Source: Aureimonas altamirensis
GTDB taxonomy: Bacteria; Pseudomonadota; Alphaproteobacteria; Rhizobiales; Rhizobiaceae
Length of the DNA stretch: 64,000 nt
Direction: 5' to 3'
Assembly: GCF_023702225.1 (NCBI RefSeq)
Contig: NZ_JAMQCO010000002.1
Coordinates: forward strand, 62,001-126,000
The position numbers were made by a program, and so were the translations under genes. Below are positions 34,678 to 44,053 of the stretch, piece after piece. The notes under the pieces are model-generated. The model made no database searches and was not told the DNA's origin. It was given only the letters and a program-made list of their open reading frames with translations. How positions within the stretch are numbered: position 1 is the first letter of the stretch; each line of letters begins with the position of its first letter.

Positions 34678-35882
34678 CCATGCAGCCGGTTTCTGCACTG
34701 GAAATCGCCCGGATCGCCGCGCACGACGCCGGCAACCCGTATGAGGCGGTGGTGCCGCCTATCGTGCAGACCTCGCTTTTCACATTCGGCTCCTACGCGG
34801 AAATGGCGGCCACCTATCGCGGCGAGAAGCGCCGCCCAACCTACACGCGCGGGCTGAACCCGACCGTCCGCCTGTTCGAGGAAAAGCTGGCGGCGATGGA
34901 AGGGGCACAGGATGCGGTGGGATTCGCCAGCGGCATGGCGGCAATCTCGTCGGCCGTCCTTGCCTTTGCACGGCCGGGCGACCGGATCCTGGCCGTGCGC
35001 CACGTCTACCCCGACGCCTATCGCCTCTTCGAGACGCTGTGCCGCGAGTGGAGCATAAGGGTGGACTATGTCGACGGACGGGACGCAGAGGCGGTGGCCG
35101 CCGCCCTGCCCGGCGCGCGGCTCTTCTACATGGAGTCGCCGACGAGTTGGGTGATGGAAACGCACGACGTGCGTGCGCTGGCGGGCCTTGCCCGGAAGGC
35201 CGGCGTCCTGAGCATGATCGACAATAGCTGGGCGACGCCGGTCTTCCAGCAGCCGCTGGCGCTGGGGGTGGACCTCGTCATCCACTCCGCCTCCAAATAT
35301 ATCGGCGGCCATTCCGACGTGGTGGCCGGAGTGGTTGCCGGTTCGTCCGCGCTGATCGGCGAGATCCGCTCCCGCACCTATCCCTATCTCGGCGGCAAGC
35401 TTTCGCCCTTCGACGCCTGGCTGCTTGTGCGCGGCCTGCGCACGCTGCCCCTGCGTATGAAGGCGCACGAGGCCGAGGCTCTGGCCGTGGCGCGCCACCT
35501 GGCCGCCCATCCCGCAGTCGTTTCCGTCCAGCATCCCGGCCTCGGCAACACGCTGCCGGAAGGGCTGACCGGCACCAGCGGCCTGTTCTCCTTCATCTTC
35601 CGCGACGACATCGACGTGCCTGCCTTCGTCGATGCGCTGAGGCTGTTCAAGCTCGGCGTATCGTGGGGCGGCCATGAAAGCCTCTGCGTGCCGGGCCAGG
35701 TCGTCCTGGAGCAGGCACAGGGCCCCAATTCCGGCAGGGCCTTCGGGATCCACCCGAAATCCATACGCCTGCATGTCGGCCTGGAGGGCGCCGACATGCT
35801 GATCGCCGAACTCGACGCCGCCATCGCCGGCGCCGCGCTTTCCCCCCAGCAAACCCCAGGTGAGAAGGAAATTCCCGCATGA
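34674..35882 (+). CDS. Cys/Met metabolism PLP-dependent enzyme (cystathionine lyase family)
   Basis: Fold-type I PLP enzyme of 402 residues. The Schiff-base lysine is Lys208 in HSASKYIGGHSD. Other family marks are PTYTRGLNPTVRLFEEKLAAMEGAQDAVGFASGMAAI (PLP-phosphate region), YMESPTSWVMETHD and IDNSWATPVFQQPLALGVD. The sequence resembles cystathionine beta-lyases and their relatives. It is translationally coupled to the FadR-type regulator (ATGA) and to the sugar binding-protein gene, an unusual partner for a sugar importer. A role in cleaving a sulfur- or amino-containing substrate is inference. ATG 34680 is an alternative start. Confidence 0.9.
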   Translation: MTMQPVSALEIARIAAHDAGNPYEAVVPPIVQTSLFTFGSYAEMAATYRGEKRRPTYTRGLNPTVRLFEEKLAAMEGAQDAVGFASGMAAISSAVLAFARPGDRILAVRHVYPDAYRLFETLCREWSIRVDYVDGRDAEAVAAALPGARLFYMESPTSWVMETHDVRALAGLARKAGVLSMIDNSWATPVFQQPLALGVDLVIHSASKYIGGHSDVVAGVVAGSSALIGEIRSRTYPYLGGKLSPFDAWLLVRGLRTLPLRMKAHEAEALAVARHLAAHPAVVSVQHPGLGNTLPEGLTGTSGLFSFIFRDDIDVPAFVDALRLFKLGVSWGGHESLCVPGQVVLEQAQGPNSGRAFGIHPKSIRLHVGLEGADMLIAELDAAIAGAALSPQQTPGEKEIPA

Positions 35883-37141
35883 TCCGAATGTTTGCCGCAG
35901 CCTCGCTGGCCACGCTTCTCCTGTCGTCCACGGCCATGGCCGATACGACGCTGAAGCTGGTGGAAGTGATAACGAGCCCCGCCCGGACCGAGACCCTGAA
36001 GGAGATCGTCGCCGAGTTCGAGGCGGAGAATCCCGGTACGACGGTGGAGATCACCTCGCTACCCTGGGGCGAGGCCTTCGAAAAACTGGCCACGATGGTT
36101 TCGGCGGGCGATACGCCTGACGTGGTCGAGATGCCGGATACCTGGGTAGCGCTCTATGCCAAGAACGGCGCGCTGGAAAGCCTGGAACCGTATCTTGAAA
36201 CATGGGAGCATACGGAAGGGCTCAACGAGCGGGCCCTGCAGTTCGGGCGGTCCATCGACGGAACGGCCTACATGCTGCCCTACGGCTTCTACATGCAGGC
36301 GCTTTTCTACAACAAGAAGCTGTTCGAGGAAGCCGGAGTCGCGGCTCCGCCCACGACGCTGGACGAGTTCATGGAGGCCTCGCGGAAGATCGCCGAGTTT
36401 CCCGGCAAATACGGCTACTGCCTGCGCGGCGGACGCGGCGGCCTGAACGACTGGACCATCTTCGCCAATGGCGTGTCCGGCGACAACGCCCTCTTCCATG
36501 AAGACGGCACCTCCACCTTCGCCGACCCTGCCAAGATCGAAGGACTGTCCTTCCTGATCGACTACTACAAGAACGGGCTCGCTCCGAAGGACGCCGTCAA
36601 CTGGGGCTTTAACGAAACCGTGGCGGGTTTCTACTCCGGCACCTGCGCGATGCTGAACCAGGATCCGGACGCGCTGATCGCCATCGACGAGCGCATGAAG
36701 CCGGAAGACTATGGCGTCGTCCCGATCCCGAAAGGTTCGGCAGGCAAGGCGTTTCCAGTCATCGGCTTTGCTGGATGGTCCATGTTCGCATCCAGTGAAA
36801 ACAAGGATATGGCTTGGAATCTTATCGCAAAGCTTGAATCTCCTGAAGGCAATATCGCGTGGAACAAGCGCACCGGCGCCTTGCCGGTGCACACCTCTGC
36901 CGAAGACGATCCCTTCTATGCGGACGACAAGTTCAAGGGCTGGTTCGACGAGCTGCGCGACGCGAACGTGGTGCCCACTTCGCTGCCGAGCCACCTCGAG
37001 GAGTTCGCCTTCTTCAAGGACAGCCTCGTGCCGACCTCGGCGCAGCGCGCCCTTCTGGGCGAGATCACGGCCGAGGAACTGGGCAAGGAATGGGCCGACT
37101 ACCTGACCCCGGCCCAGCAGAAGTTCCTCGCCGACCAGTAA
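35879..37141 (+). CDS. Sugar ABC transporter substrate-binding protein (family 1)
   Basis: Periplasmic binding protein of 420 residues. The signal peptide is MIRMFAAASLATLLLSSTAM with cleavage after AMA (residue 21). Family marks include TTLKLVEVITSPARTETLKEIVAEFEAENPG, MLPYGFYMQALFYNKKLFEEAG (about residue 135) and DVVEMPDTW. A patch from about 36740 to 36860 uses more AT-rich codons than its surroundings. It starts the importer block: two permeases and an ATPase follow. Confidence 0.93.
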   Translation: MIRMFAAASLATLLLSSTAMADTTLKLVEVITSPARTETLKEIVAEFEAENPGTTVEITSLPWGEAFEKLATMVSAGDTPDVVEMPDTWVALYAKNGALESLEPYLETWEHTEGLNERALQFGRSIDGTAYMLPYGFYMQALFYNKKLFEEAGVAAPPTTLDEFMEASRKIAEFPGKYGYCLRGGRGGLNDWTIFANGVSGDNALFHEDGTSTFADPAKIEGLSFLIDYYKNGLAPKDAVNWGFNETVAGFYSGTCAMLNQDPDALIAIDERMKPEDYGVVPIPKGSAGKAFPVIGFAGWSMFASSENKDMAWNLIAKLESPEGNIAWNKRTGALPVHTSAEDDPFYADDKFKGWFDELRDANVVPTSLPSHLEEFAFFKDSLVPTSAQRALLGEITAEELGKEWADYLTPAQQKFLADQ

Positions 37142-37159
37142 TCGCCCGACGGAGACACG

Positions 37160-38101
37160 ATGACCTCGACAACCGCCGCAAGCGCACGAACACATGGGCC
37201 CACCGGGCGCAGCCCGATGCAGAGGTTTCTGCACCGGGCCGAGCCCTACCTCTACAGTGCGCCGGCGCTGGTTCTCATCCTCGCCGTCATGCTGGTGCCC
37301 CTGGCCATCGGCATATCCTATGCCTTCCGCGATATCCGCCTGCTGAACCCGTTCGGCGGCGGATATGTGGGGCTCAAGCACTTCCAGACGCTGATGTCCG
37401 ACCGGAATTTCTGGACGGCGCTCAACAACACCGTCTTCTGGACGGCGTCCTCGGTCTTCTTCCAGTTCACGCTCGGGCTCATCCTGGCGTTGCTTCTCAA
37501 CCGCCCGTTTCGGGGCCGCGGCATCGCCCAGGCCCTGGTGTTCCTGCCATGGGCGGTGCCGACCTTCCTGTCCGGGCTCAACTGGGCGTGGATGTTCAAC
37601 CCGGTCGTCGGGCCCCTGCCGCACTGGCTGGCGGCCCTCGGCATTCTCGAAGCGCCCACCAATATCCTGGCCGACCCGGACCTTGCCATGTGGGGCCCGA
37701 TCATCGCGAACATCTGGTGGGGCATTCCCTTTTTCGCAATCACCCTGCTGGCCGCCCTGCAGGCCATACCGAAGGATATCTACGAGGCCGCATCCATCGA
37801 CGGGGCAAGCGCCTTCCGGCAGTTCACCAGCATCACCGTGCCCTTCCTGGCGCCAACCATGGCGATCACCATCCTGCTGCGCACTGTGTGGGTTGCCAAT
37901 TTCGCCGACCTGATCGTGGTGATGACCGGCGGCGGGCCGGCGGACCGGACGCAGATCGTGGCGAGCTACATCTTCACCACGGCGTTCCGGAAGCTGGATT
38001 TCGGCTATGCCTCGGCCATCTCGATGGTCCTCTTGGGCCTTCTGCTGGTCTATTCCCTCCTCATCATCGGCCTGCGGCAGGCCATGCTTTCGCGGGGTTG
38101 A
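37160..38101 (+). CDS. Sugar ABC transporter permease, MalF type
   Basis: Permease of 313 residues with a long cytoplasmic N-tail and about six helices. The EAA loop DIYEAASIDGASAFRQFTSITVPFL (about residues 209-233) is a clear MalF-type coupling motif. GGAGA at 37151-37155 is the likely ribosome binding site. It pairs with the MalG-type subunit at 38105, 3 bases downstream. Confidence 0.93.
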   Translation: MTSTTAASARTHGPTGRSPMQRFLHRAEPYLYSAPALVLILAVMLVPLAIGISYAFRDIRLLNPFGGGYVGLKHFQTLMSDRNFWTALNNTVFWTASSVFFQFTLGLILALLLNRPFRGRGIAQALVFLPWAVPTFLSGLNWAWMFNPVVGPLPHWLAALGILEAPTNILADPDLAMWGPIIANIWWGIPFFAITLLAALQAIPKDIYEAASIDGASAFRQFTSITVPFLAPTMAITILLRTVWVANFADLIVVMTGGGPADRTQIVASYIFTTAFRKLDFGYASAISMVLLGLLLVYSLLIIGLRQAMLSRG

Positions 38102-38104
38102 CGA

Positions 38105-38938
38105 ATGACGACGCGCAAGCTCGCATTGACGTTCGGGCACAGGCTGGGGCTTCTGGCCTTCATCCTGTTCGCCCTGTTCCCGCTGTTCTGGCTGCTCAAG
38201 GTGGCGGTCACACCCAACGACCTGATGTATTCGGAAGGCGTGCGGCTGTGGCCCTCCCGCATGAGCTTCGAGCATTTCGACTTCGTCCTGCGGCATTCCA
38301 GCTTTCCGCTGTTCTTCCGCAACAGCCTCATCGTATCGCTGTCCACCGCCGTCATCGTCACCGTCATCGCGGCCTTCGGGGGCTATGCCTTCTCGCGCTT
38401 CGCCTATCGCGGCAAGATGGCAATGGTGGCGTTGCTGCTGGTGACGCAGATGTTTCCGCTGGTGATGCTGATCGCGCCGATCTTCAAGATCCTGTCGCCG
38501 CTGGGCCTCACCAACTCGCTCACCGGCCTCGTCATCGTCTACTCGGCCTTCAACGTGCCCTTCGCCATCTTTTTGATGCAGAGCTTCTTCGACGGCATCC
38601 CGAAGGATCTGGAGGAAGCCGCCATGATCGACGGTGCCAGCCGCTTCCGCGCCTTCGCCCAGATCATCGTGCCGCTGACGCTGCCGGGCATGGCCGCAAC
38701 GCTGGGCTTCGTCTTCACGGCGGCCTGGAGCGAGCTCCTCTTCGCCCTGATGCTGATATCCAAGGTGGATGCCAGCACCTTTCCCGTGGGGCTCCTGTCC
38801 TTCGTGTCGAAGTTCGGCGTCGATTTCGGGCAGATGATGGCCGCTGGCGTGCTGGCGCTCATTCCGGCGGTTCTCTTCTTCCTCGTCATCCAACGCTATC
38901 TCGTGCAGGGCCTGACGGCCGGCGCGGTAAAGGGATAA
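38105..38938 (+). CDS. Sugar ABC transporter permease, MalG type
   Basis: Permease of 277 residues with the N-terminal helix LGLLAFILFALFPLFWLLKVAVTP, the coupling loop DLEEAAMIDGASRFRAFAQIIVPLTLPG (about residues 170-197) and the family C-terminus LTAGAVKG. It is followed 4 bases later by the ATPase gene. Confidence 0.93.
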   Translation: MTTRKLALTFGHRLGLLAFILFALFPLFWLLKVAVTPNDLMYSEGVRLWPSRMSFEHFDFVLRHSSFPLFFRNSLIVSLSTAVIVTVIAAFGGYAFSRFAYRGKMAMVALLLVTQMFPLVMLIAPIFKILSPLGLTNSLTGLVIVYSAFNVPFAIFLMQSFFDGIPKDLEEAAMIDGASRFRAFAQIIVPLTLPGMAATLGFVFTAAWSELLFALMLISKVDASTFPVGLLSFVSKFGVDFGQMMAAGVLALIPAVLFFLVIQRYLVQGLTAGAVKG

Positions 38939-38942
38939 CGCC

Positions 38943-40013
38943 ATGTCCACCATCGACATCCGTTCCGTGCACAAGGCGTATGGGCCGATCACCGTCCTTG
39001 AAAGCATCGACCTGTCGATCCGGTCGGGCGAGTTCATCGTACTGGTGGGCCCGTCCGGCTGTGGCAAGTCCACGCTGCTGCGCATGATCGCCGGACTGGA
39101 GGACATCAACTCCGGGGAGATCGCCATCGGCGGACAACGGGTCAACGACCTGGCGCCGAAGGACCGAAACCTTGCCATGGTGTTCCAGTCCTATGCGCTC
39201 TACCCGCATATGAGCGTTGCCAACAACATGCGTTACGCTCTGCGCCTGCGCCGCACCCCACGCGAGAAAATGGAGGCTGCCGTGCGCGGCGCAGCCGAGA
39301 CGCTGGGTTTGACCCGCTTTCTGGAGCGGCGCCCCCGCGCTTTGTCCGGCGGCCAGCGCCAGCGTGTCGCCATGGGCCGCGCCATCGTCCGCGAGCCGGC
39401 TGCCTTTCTTTTCGACGAACCCCTGTCCAACCTCGACGCCCGCCTGCGCGAGCAGATGCGGGCCGAGATCAAGAAACTCCACCAAGGCCTTGGCGCAACA
39501 TCGATCTATGTCACGCACGACCAGATCGAGGCGATGACGCTGGCCGACCGGATCGTGGCGATGGAGGCCGGCGTGATCCAGCAGATCGGGTCGCCGCTGG
39601 ACCTGTATGAGCGCCCGGCAAACCGCTTCGTCGCCGGCTTCATCGGCTCTCCTGCGATGAACTTCATCGACGGCCGTATACGGCCGGGAAGCGGCGGTCC
39701 GGTCATGGAGGGCCTGTCTTCCGGGCCGCTCCCGCTGGATCGCGATGTGCGGCCCGGCGATGTGACCATGGGAATCCGCCCGGAGCATGTTGCCATCGGC
39801 GACGCGGCTGCCGGCTCGCCGATCGTCGTGCCGGTGGAGCTCGTCGAGCCGACGGGAATGGGCACAATCATCCATTGCGATCTCGACGGAATAGCGGTCA
39901 AGGCATTTGCCAGCGGTGTCAGCCGCATCGCGCGTGGAGACCGCGTGCCCCTGTCGCTGCCCACGGACAAGCTGCATCTCTTCGATCCAGGCAGCGGCGC
40001 CAGGCTGAACTGA
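38943..40013 (+). CDS. ABC transporter ATP-binding protein, UgpC/MalK type
   Basis: ATPase of 356 residues with Walker A GPSGCGKST (about residues 37-45), Q-loop VFQSYALYPHMS, signature LSGGQRQR, Walker B FLFDEPLSNLD, switch VTHDQIEAM and a C-terminal TOBE regulatory domain (MGIRPEHV, about residue 277). It completes the importer encoded from 35879. An SDR gene follows after 8 bases. Confidence 0.94.
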   Translation: MSTIDIRSVHKAYGPITVLESIDLSIRSGEFIVLVGPSGCGKSTLLRMIAGLEDINSGEIAIGGQRVNDLAPKDRNLAMVFQSYALYPHMSVANNMRYALRLRRTPREKMEAAVRGAAETLGLTRFLERRPRALSGGQRQRVAMGRAIVREPAAFLFDEPLSNLDARLREQMRAEIKKLHQGLGATSIYVTHDQIEAMTLADRIVAMEAGVIQQIGSPLDLYERPANRFVAGFIGSPAMNFIDGRIRPGSGGPVMEGLSSGPLPLDRDVRPGDVTMGIRPEHVAIGDAAAGSPIVVPVELVEPTGMGTIIHCDLDGIAVKAFASGVSRIARGDRVPLSLPTDKLHLFDPGSGARLN

Positions 40014-40021
40014 GGTCTGCC

Positions 40022-40771
40022 ATGACGATGACGGATCGGCTCGTGGTACTGACCGGCGCCGGCGGCGGCATCGGCTCCGCTTTGGTGGAAAGGCTGGCGG
40101 GTGCCGGAGCGCGCCTCGTTCTGTCCGATCGTGCCGACGCCCGCTTCGACCCGCGGGCCATCGACGCCGCGCCCTTCGATCTTCTGGATCGCGCGGCATG
40201 CGAGGCGGCCGCGCAGCGATGCCTTGCACGCCACGGCGCGCCCGATATCGTCATCTCCAATGCCGGGTTCACGCGGGCGGAAACCCTTGCGACGACGGAT
40301 ACCGACGCATGGGATGCCGAGATGGCGATCAATCTGTCCGGTGTACGGCACTTTACCGCGCCGCTCGTTGCGGCAATGCGCCGGCGTGGGCGCGGCACGC
40401 TCGTCTTCGTGGCTTCCGTCAACGCGATCGGCCATTACGGCAATCCCGCCTATTCCGCCGCCAAGGCGGGGCTTTTGGCCTATATGCGCGCCATTGCGGT
40501 GGAAGCCGGCCCCGACGGGGTCAGGGCAAACGCGGTGTGCCCCGGCTCCGTGCGCACGCCGGCCTGGGACCACCGCTTCGAAAAATGGCCCGGCCTTGCC
40601 GCCCGCATCACGCCGCTCTACCCGCTGCGGCGCATGGTGGAACCGGGCGAAGTCGCCGATGCCGTGCTGTTTCTTGCGTCGGACGCCGCATCCGGCATCA
40701 CCGGTGCGGTCTTGCCCGTGGATGCGGGGCTGACCGCCGGCAACCCTGCCTTCGTCGATGCAATATCCTGA
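40022..40771 (+). CDS. Short-chain dehydrogenase/reductase (SDR)
   Basis: Classical SDR of 249 residues. Cofactor motif TGAGGGIGS (about residues 11-19), NAG motif (SNAGFTR), catalytic Ser in FVASVNAIG, and YSAAKAG with the Tyr/Lys pair (about residues 143-147) are all in place. The C-terminal substrate loop (VRTPAWDHRFEKWP) ends in VDAGLTAG. Placed after the sugar ATPase, it is probably a dehydrogenase for the imported compound. Confidence 0.92.
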   Translation: MTMTDRLVVLTGAGGGIGSALVERLAGAGARLVLSDRADARFDPRAIDAAPFDLLDRAACEAAAQRCLARHGAPDIVISNAGFTRAETLATTDTDAWDAEMAINLSGVRHFTAPLVAAMRRRGRGTLVFVASVNAIGHYGNPAYSAAKAGLLAYMRAIAVEAGPDGVRANAVCPGSVRTPAWDHRFEKWPGLAARITPLYPLRRMVEPGEVADAVLFLASDAASGITGAVLPVDAGLTAGNPAFVDAIS

Positions 40772-40795
40772 ATTTCTACCTTAGGAAAATTTCGT

Positions 40796-41290
40796 ATGCT
40801 GCCTACCGATAATCCCTTTCCCGAAGAAGACCAGGCCCGCCACGCCATCTGGACCATGCTGGTGCAACGCGACATAGACGCGTTCCTGTCGGCCGACTGG
40901 TCGCTGGTGGCGGGCGACTTCGTCGAAGATCGCTTCTTCGGGCTGGATGCCGACGGTTCCGGAAATCCGGATAGCTGGCGCCTGCGGTTTCCGACCCTGG
41001 CGTCCTACCGGGAAGAGTGGCTGCGGCAGGCGCGTGCCGCGCAGGATGTAGCCTATGCCGAGCCCGTCCGTGCCGCGCTCTTCAAGGCCACGAACCTGCG
41101 CGACATCGATATCGACGGCGACAAGGCCGTGGCGCACAAGAAGTTCGACGGCATCCTGCGCCGTGCGGATGGCGGGCAGGATATCCTGTCCTGGCAGACG
41201 CTGTACTTCTGCGCCCGCGTGGACGGCGCATGGAAGCTTACGGGGTTCGTCGGCTACATGCCGAACCCGCTCAGCCAGCCGCGCGGCTGA
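40796..41290 (+). CDS. SnoaL-like hypothetical protein
   Basis: Protein of 164 residues with the pattern of a NTF2/SnoaL-like cone: an N-terminal helix (ARHAIWTMLVQRDIDAFLSADWSLV) followed by strands such as AVAHKKFDGILRRADGG, ILSWQTLYFCARVDGAWKLTGFVGYM. There is no signal peptide. It closes the forward operon and may be an isomerase, dehydratase or binding protein for the pathway; no catalytic residues can be assigned. Its last 20 bases overlap the convergent threonine-synthase-like gene. Confidence 0.65.
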   Translation: MLPTDNPFPEEDQARHAIWTMLVQRDIDAFLSADWSLVAGDFVEDRFFGLDADGSGNPDSWRLRFPTLASYREEWLRQARAAQDVAYAEPVRAALFKATNLRDIDIDGDKAVAHKKFDGILRRADGGQDILSWQTLYFCARVDGAWKLTGFVGYMPNPLSQPRG

Positions 41291-42419
41291 GCTGCGCCCA
41301 GGCTGCGGTATCCTTGGACCCATGGCCGGTGACGATGCACACCACCGTATCGCCCGCGCCCAGCTTTCCGTCCGCATGAAGGCGGCGCATGGCGGCCAGC
41401 GAGGTTGCGCCCGTCGGCTCGCAGAACAGGCCCGCATGGCGCGCCAGGTCGCGCATCGCATCCAGGATTGCGGCGTCCGGCACGGCCACCGCCTCGCCGC
41501 CGCTGTCGCGGACGAGCGACAGCGTCAGGCTGCCCTCTTCCGGATACTGGGCAAGCGGATCCGATATGCCCGAGGCGACCGTCTTCGGGCTTTGCCATGG
41601 CGAAACGGCCTCCGCGCCGGCCGCATAGGCAGACGCTATCGGGGCGCATCCCGACGATTGCGCCGCCACCAGACGCGGCATCGCCCCCGCCCGGTCGGCG
41701 AACCCCTGGTGTACGCCATGCACGAGCGGGCCCGAACTCGTCGGAATGGAAACCCAGTCCGGCGCATCGCCGCCGAGCGCCAGCGCGATCTCCTGCCCCA
41801 TCAGCCGCAGCGCGTCGACGCCATAGGCGTTCAGATAGGTGGTCGTCAGGTTTGCGTAGCCGGTTTGTGCGGCCAGGGCCCGCCCCTTGTGGAATGCGTT
41901 CGAATAATCGCCGGGTACGCGGTGGAAAGTTGCTCCGTAGGCGGCGATCTGCGCCACCTTGCCATCGGGTGTCGTTTCCGGACACACGATGATCGCCGGA
42001 ATTCCGACATTGGCGGCATAGCACGCGACGGCGGCCCCGGCATTGCCGCTCGACGCACAGATGACCCCTTCGACGCCCAGGTCCAGCGCGCGGCTCATCG
42101 CGGCAGCCACCAGCCTGTCCTTGAACGAACCGGAGGGGTTGCGCGTCTCGTCCTTCAGCAGGAGCCGCCAGGCGAAGTCCGGATGCAGAAGGGCGGGACG
42201 AACCTCCCGCAGGGGCGTATCGCCCTCGCCCAGCGTGACGGCATCGGATACGAAGTCGCGCCGTTCCCAAAGGCCTGCAACCGGCAAGGCGCGCTCGACG
42301 CGCAGGATGCCACCGCATTCCGGGCAGCGATAGGTAAGCGCCGGCGGGGACAGGGCCCCGCAGGAAAGACAGCGCAACCCGGCGAGCGGCGGTATCGCGT
42401 TTCGAATTTCCGCGTCCAT
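41271..42419 (-). CDS. Threonine-synthase-like PLP-dependent enzyme
   Basis: Fold-type II PLP enzyme of 382 residues. An N-terminal zinc ribbon (CLSCGALSPP and CPECGG, about residues 17-40) precedes the PLP domain. The Schiff-base lysine is in NPSGSFKDRLV (about residue 104), and SSGNAGAAVACYAA is the phosphate or carboxylate loop. Because the operon otherwise encodes import and catabolism, it could be a beta-elimination or replacement enzyme rather than the housekeeping threonine synthase. It is the last gene of the reverse operon starting at 51571. Confidence 0.88.
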   Translation of the reverse strand: MDAEIRNAIPPLAGLRCLSCGALSPPALTYRCPECGGILRVERALPVAGLWERRDFVSDAVTLGEGDTPLREVRPALLHPDFAWRLLLKDETRNPSGSFKDRLVAAAMSRALDLGVEGVICASSGNAGAAVACYAANVGIPAIIVCPETTPDGKVAQIAAYGATFHRVPGDYSNAFHKGRALAAQTGYANLTTTYLNAYGVDALRLMGQEIALALGGDAPDWVSIPTSSGPLVHGVHQGFADRAGAMPRLVAAQSSGCAPIASAYAAGAEAVSPWQSPKTVASGISDPLAQYPEEGSLTLSLVRDSGGEAVAVPDAAILDAMRDLARHAGLFCEPTGATSLAAMRRLHADGKLGAGDTVVCIVTGHGSKDTAAWAQLSRAAG

Positions 42420-42427
42420 CGCGCGCC

Positions 42428-44053
42428 TCACGCTGCCAGGGAGCGTGTGGTGGTGGACAGACTCTGGAAGTTGTCGCGGATATAGGCGGCCGCACGCAGG
42501 GCCAGCGCCGAGATGGTCGGCGTGGGGTTCACCACGCCGCCGGTGGCCAGCACGCTGCCGTCCACGATGAAGAGGTTGGGCACCTCCCAGCTCTGGTGCC
42601 ATTTGTTGACCACGGAATGTTCTTCCTCCTTGCCCATGCGGCAGGTGCCGATCATGTGCCAGGCCGGCGTGCGGTAGACGCCGTCCTTGTCGCGGTAATC
42701 CTGCAAATGGTATTCGACGGCGCCGCATGCCTTGGCCAGGTCTTCCAGGCGATCCAGCATGTAGTTCATCATGCGCCTGTCGTTTTCACCGGGTGCGTAA
42801 TGCGTTTCGGCCGCCGGCACGCCGTCGCCGTCGGTCAAGGTGGCCGACAAGGTTACCCGGTTGTCCGGGTTTGGCAGGTCGTCGCCGATGGCGAACACCC
42901 CGATGGAATGGCCGAAATGACTACGGAACCAGTCATGGTGGCCCTTGCCCCAGGGCGCACGCGACGGGCTGAACCAGCCTGTCGCCAGCTCCCCGGCGGA
43001 CGCGGTAGACGTGATGCAGTTGAAGTTGAACCCGTTGACGAAACCGCGCGACAGGTCCGTTTCGGCGAACTGGCGGGAAATGAGGGAGGCGACATAGCCG
43101 ATCTGTCCGTCGACCGGCTCGTCCACGAACATCTCGCAGCCCACCAGCGTATGATGCAGCAGATAGCGGCCCACCTGGTCGTTCTGGTTGGCCAGATTGT
43201 CGGAGGCCAGCAGCAACCGCGGCGTGCCGATGCCATTGGCCGCGACGATGACGATTTTGGCCTTCTGGAACAGGGTGCGGTCGGTATTGCGGTCGACGTA
43301 CCATGCGCCCGTCGCGCGCCCGTCCGGCCCCTTCTCGATCTTCAAGACGCGGGCGTTGATGCGCAGTTCGCAACCTGCATCCAGCGCCTTGGGCCAGATC
43401 GACATGGAATACTTGCTCATGGAGCCGCGCGGGCAGCCGTTGCAGGTGCCGCAATTGTTGCAGGCCGGGCGTCCGTCGTAATCTTCCGAAACCGCGCCCG
43501 CCTCTACCGGCCACCAATGCCAGCCCAGCGTATCGAACCCGTTGGCAAGCCGCCCCGCCACCCTGGAGAAGGGCATGGGCCGCGTCGGGCAACGCTCGCG
43601 CGGGGGCATGGCCGGATCGCCCGGCAGGCCGGAAACGCCCACCAGCCTGTCGGCGGCCTCGTAATAGGGCGCGATATCCTCGTAGGCGATGGGCCAGTCG
43701 GGTTGCAGCCCATGCTCGGTGCCCTTGCGGAAATCGCTGGGCCGATAGCGCGGCCATATGGCCCCATAGACGTTGGTCGAGCCGCCGACGGCGTTCCACA
43801 TCAGGATCTGGGACGAGTCCGACGTGACCGGAAAATCGTCCGGATGCCGGCGCTTGTTGACGTCCGGGCTCCAGTTGGTGCGCCGCTGCCAGCTCCAGTC
43901 CGCATGAAGGTGCGGATGGTCCGCCGCCTCCACCCAGGAGCCCTGCTCCAGGCAGACGACATCCAGGCCGGCCTCGGCCAGTACCAGCGCGGCAAGAGAT
44001 CCGGTGGCGCCGGCCCCGACGATCAGCACATCGCATTCCCGCGTTTCGGTCAT
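42428..44053 (-). CDS. GMC family FAD-dependent oxidoreductase
   Basis: Flavoenzyme of 541 residues. The FAD-binding GAGATGS (about residues 12-18), the GGSTNVYGAIWPR segment (about residue 88), a Cys-rich stretch CNNCGTCNGC near residue 205, and the C-terminal WHMIGTCRMG with catalytic His and NPTPTISALALR with Asn are typical of the gluconate/fructose/sorbose dehydrogenase large subunit. It overlaps the small-subunit gene by 4 bases. A cytochrome c subunit gene, common in such trios, is absent here. Confidence 0.9.
   Translation of the reverse strand: MTETRECDVLIVGAGATGSLAALVLAEAGLDVVCLEQGSWVEAADHPHLHADWSWQRRTNWSPDVNKRRHPDDFPVTSDSSQILMWNAVGGSTNVYGAIWPRYRPSDFRKGTEHGLQPDWPIAYEDIAPYYEAADRLVGVSGLPGDPAMPPRERCPTRPMPFSRVAGRLANGFDTLGWHWWPVEAGAVSEDYDGRPACNNCGTCNGCPRGSMSKYSMSIWPKALDAGCELRINARVLKIEKGPDGRATGAWYVDRNTDRTLFQKAKIVIVAANGIGTPRLLLASDNLANQNDQVGRYLLHHTLVGCEMFVDEPVDGQIGYVASLISRQFAETDLSRGFVNGFNFNCITSTASAGELATGWFSPSRAPWGKGHHDWFRSHFGHSIGVFAIGDDLPNPDNRVTLSATLTDGDGVPAAETHYAPGENDRRMMNYMLDRLEDLAKACGAVEYHLQDYRDKDGVYRTPAWHMIGTCRMGKEEEHSVVNKWHQSWEVPNLFIVDGSVLATGGVVNPTPTISALALRAAAYIRDNFQSLSTTTRSLAA

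Noticed and set aside
36059-39178. A reverse-strand open frame of over 1000 codons opposite the sugar importer genes
   Set aside because: It is antisense to four well-supported genes, has no recognisable domain, and is rich in Arg/His/Gly/Asp as expected for a shadow frame in GC-rich DNA.
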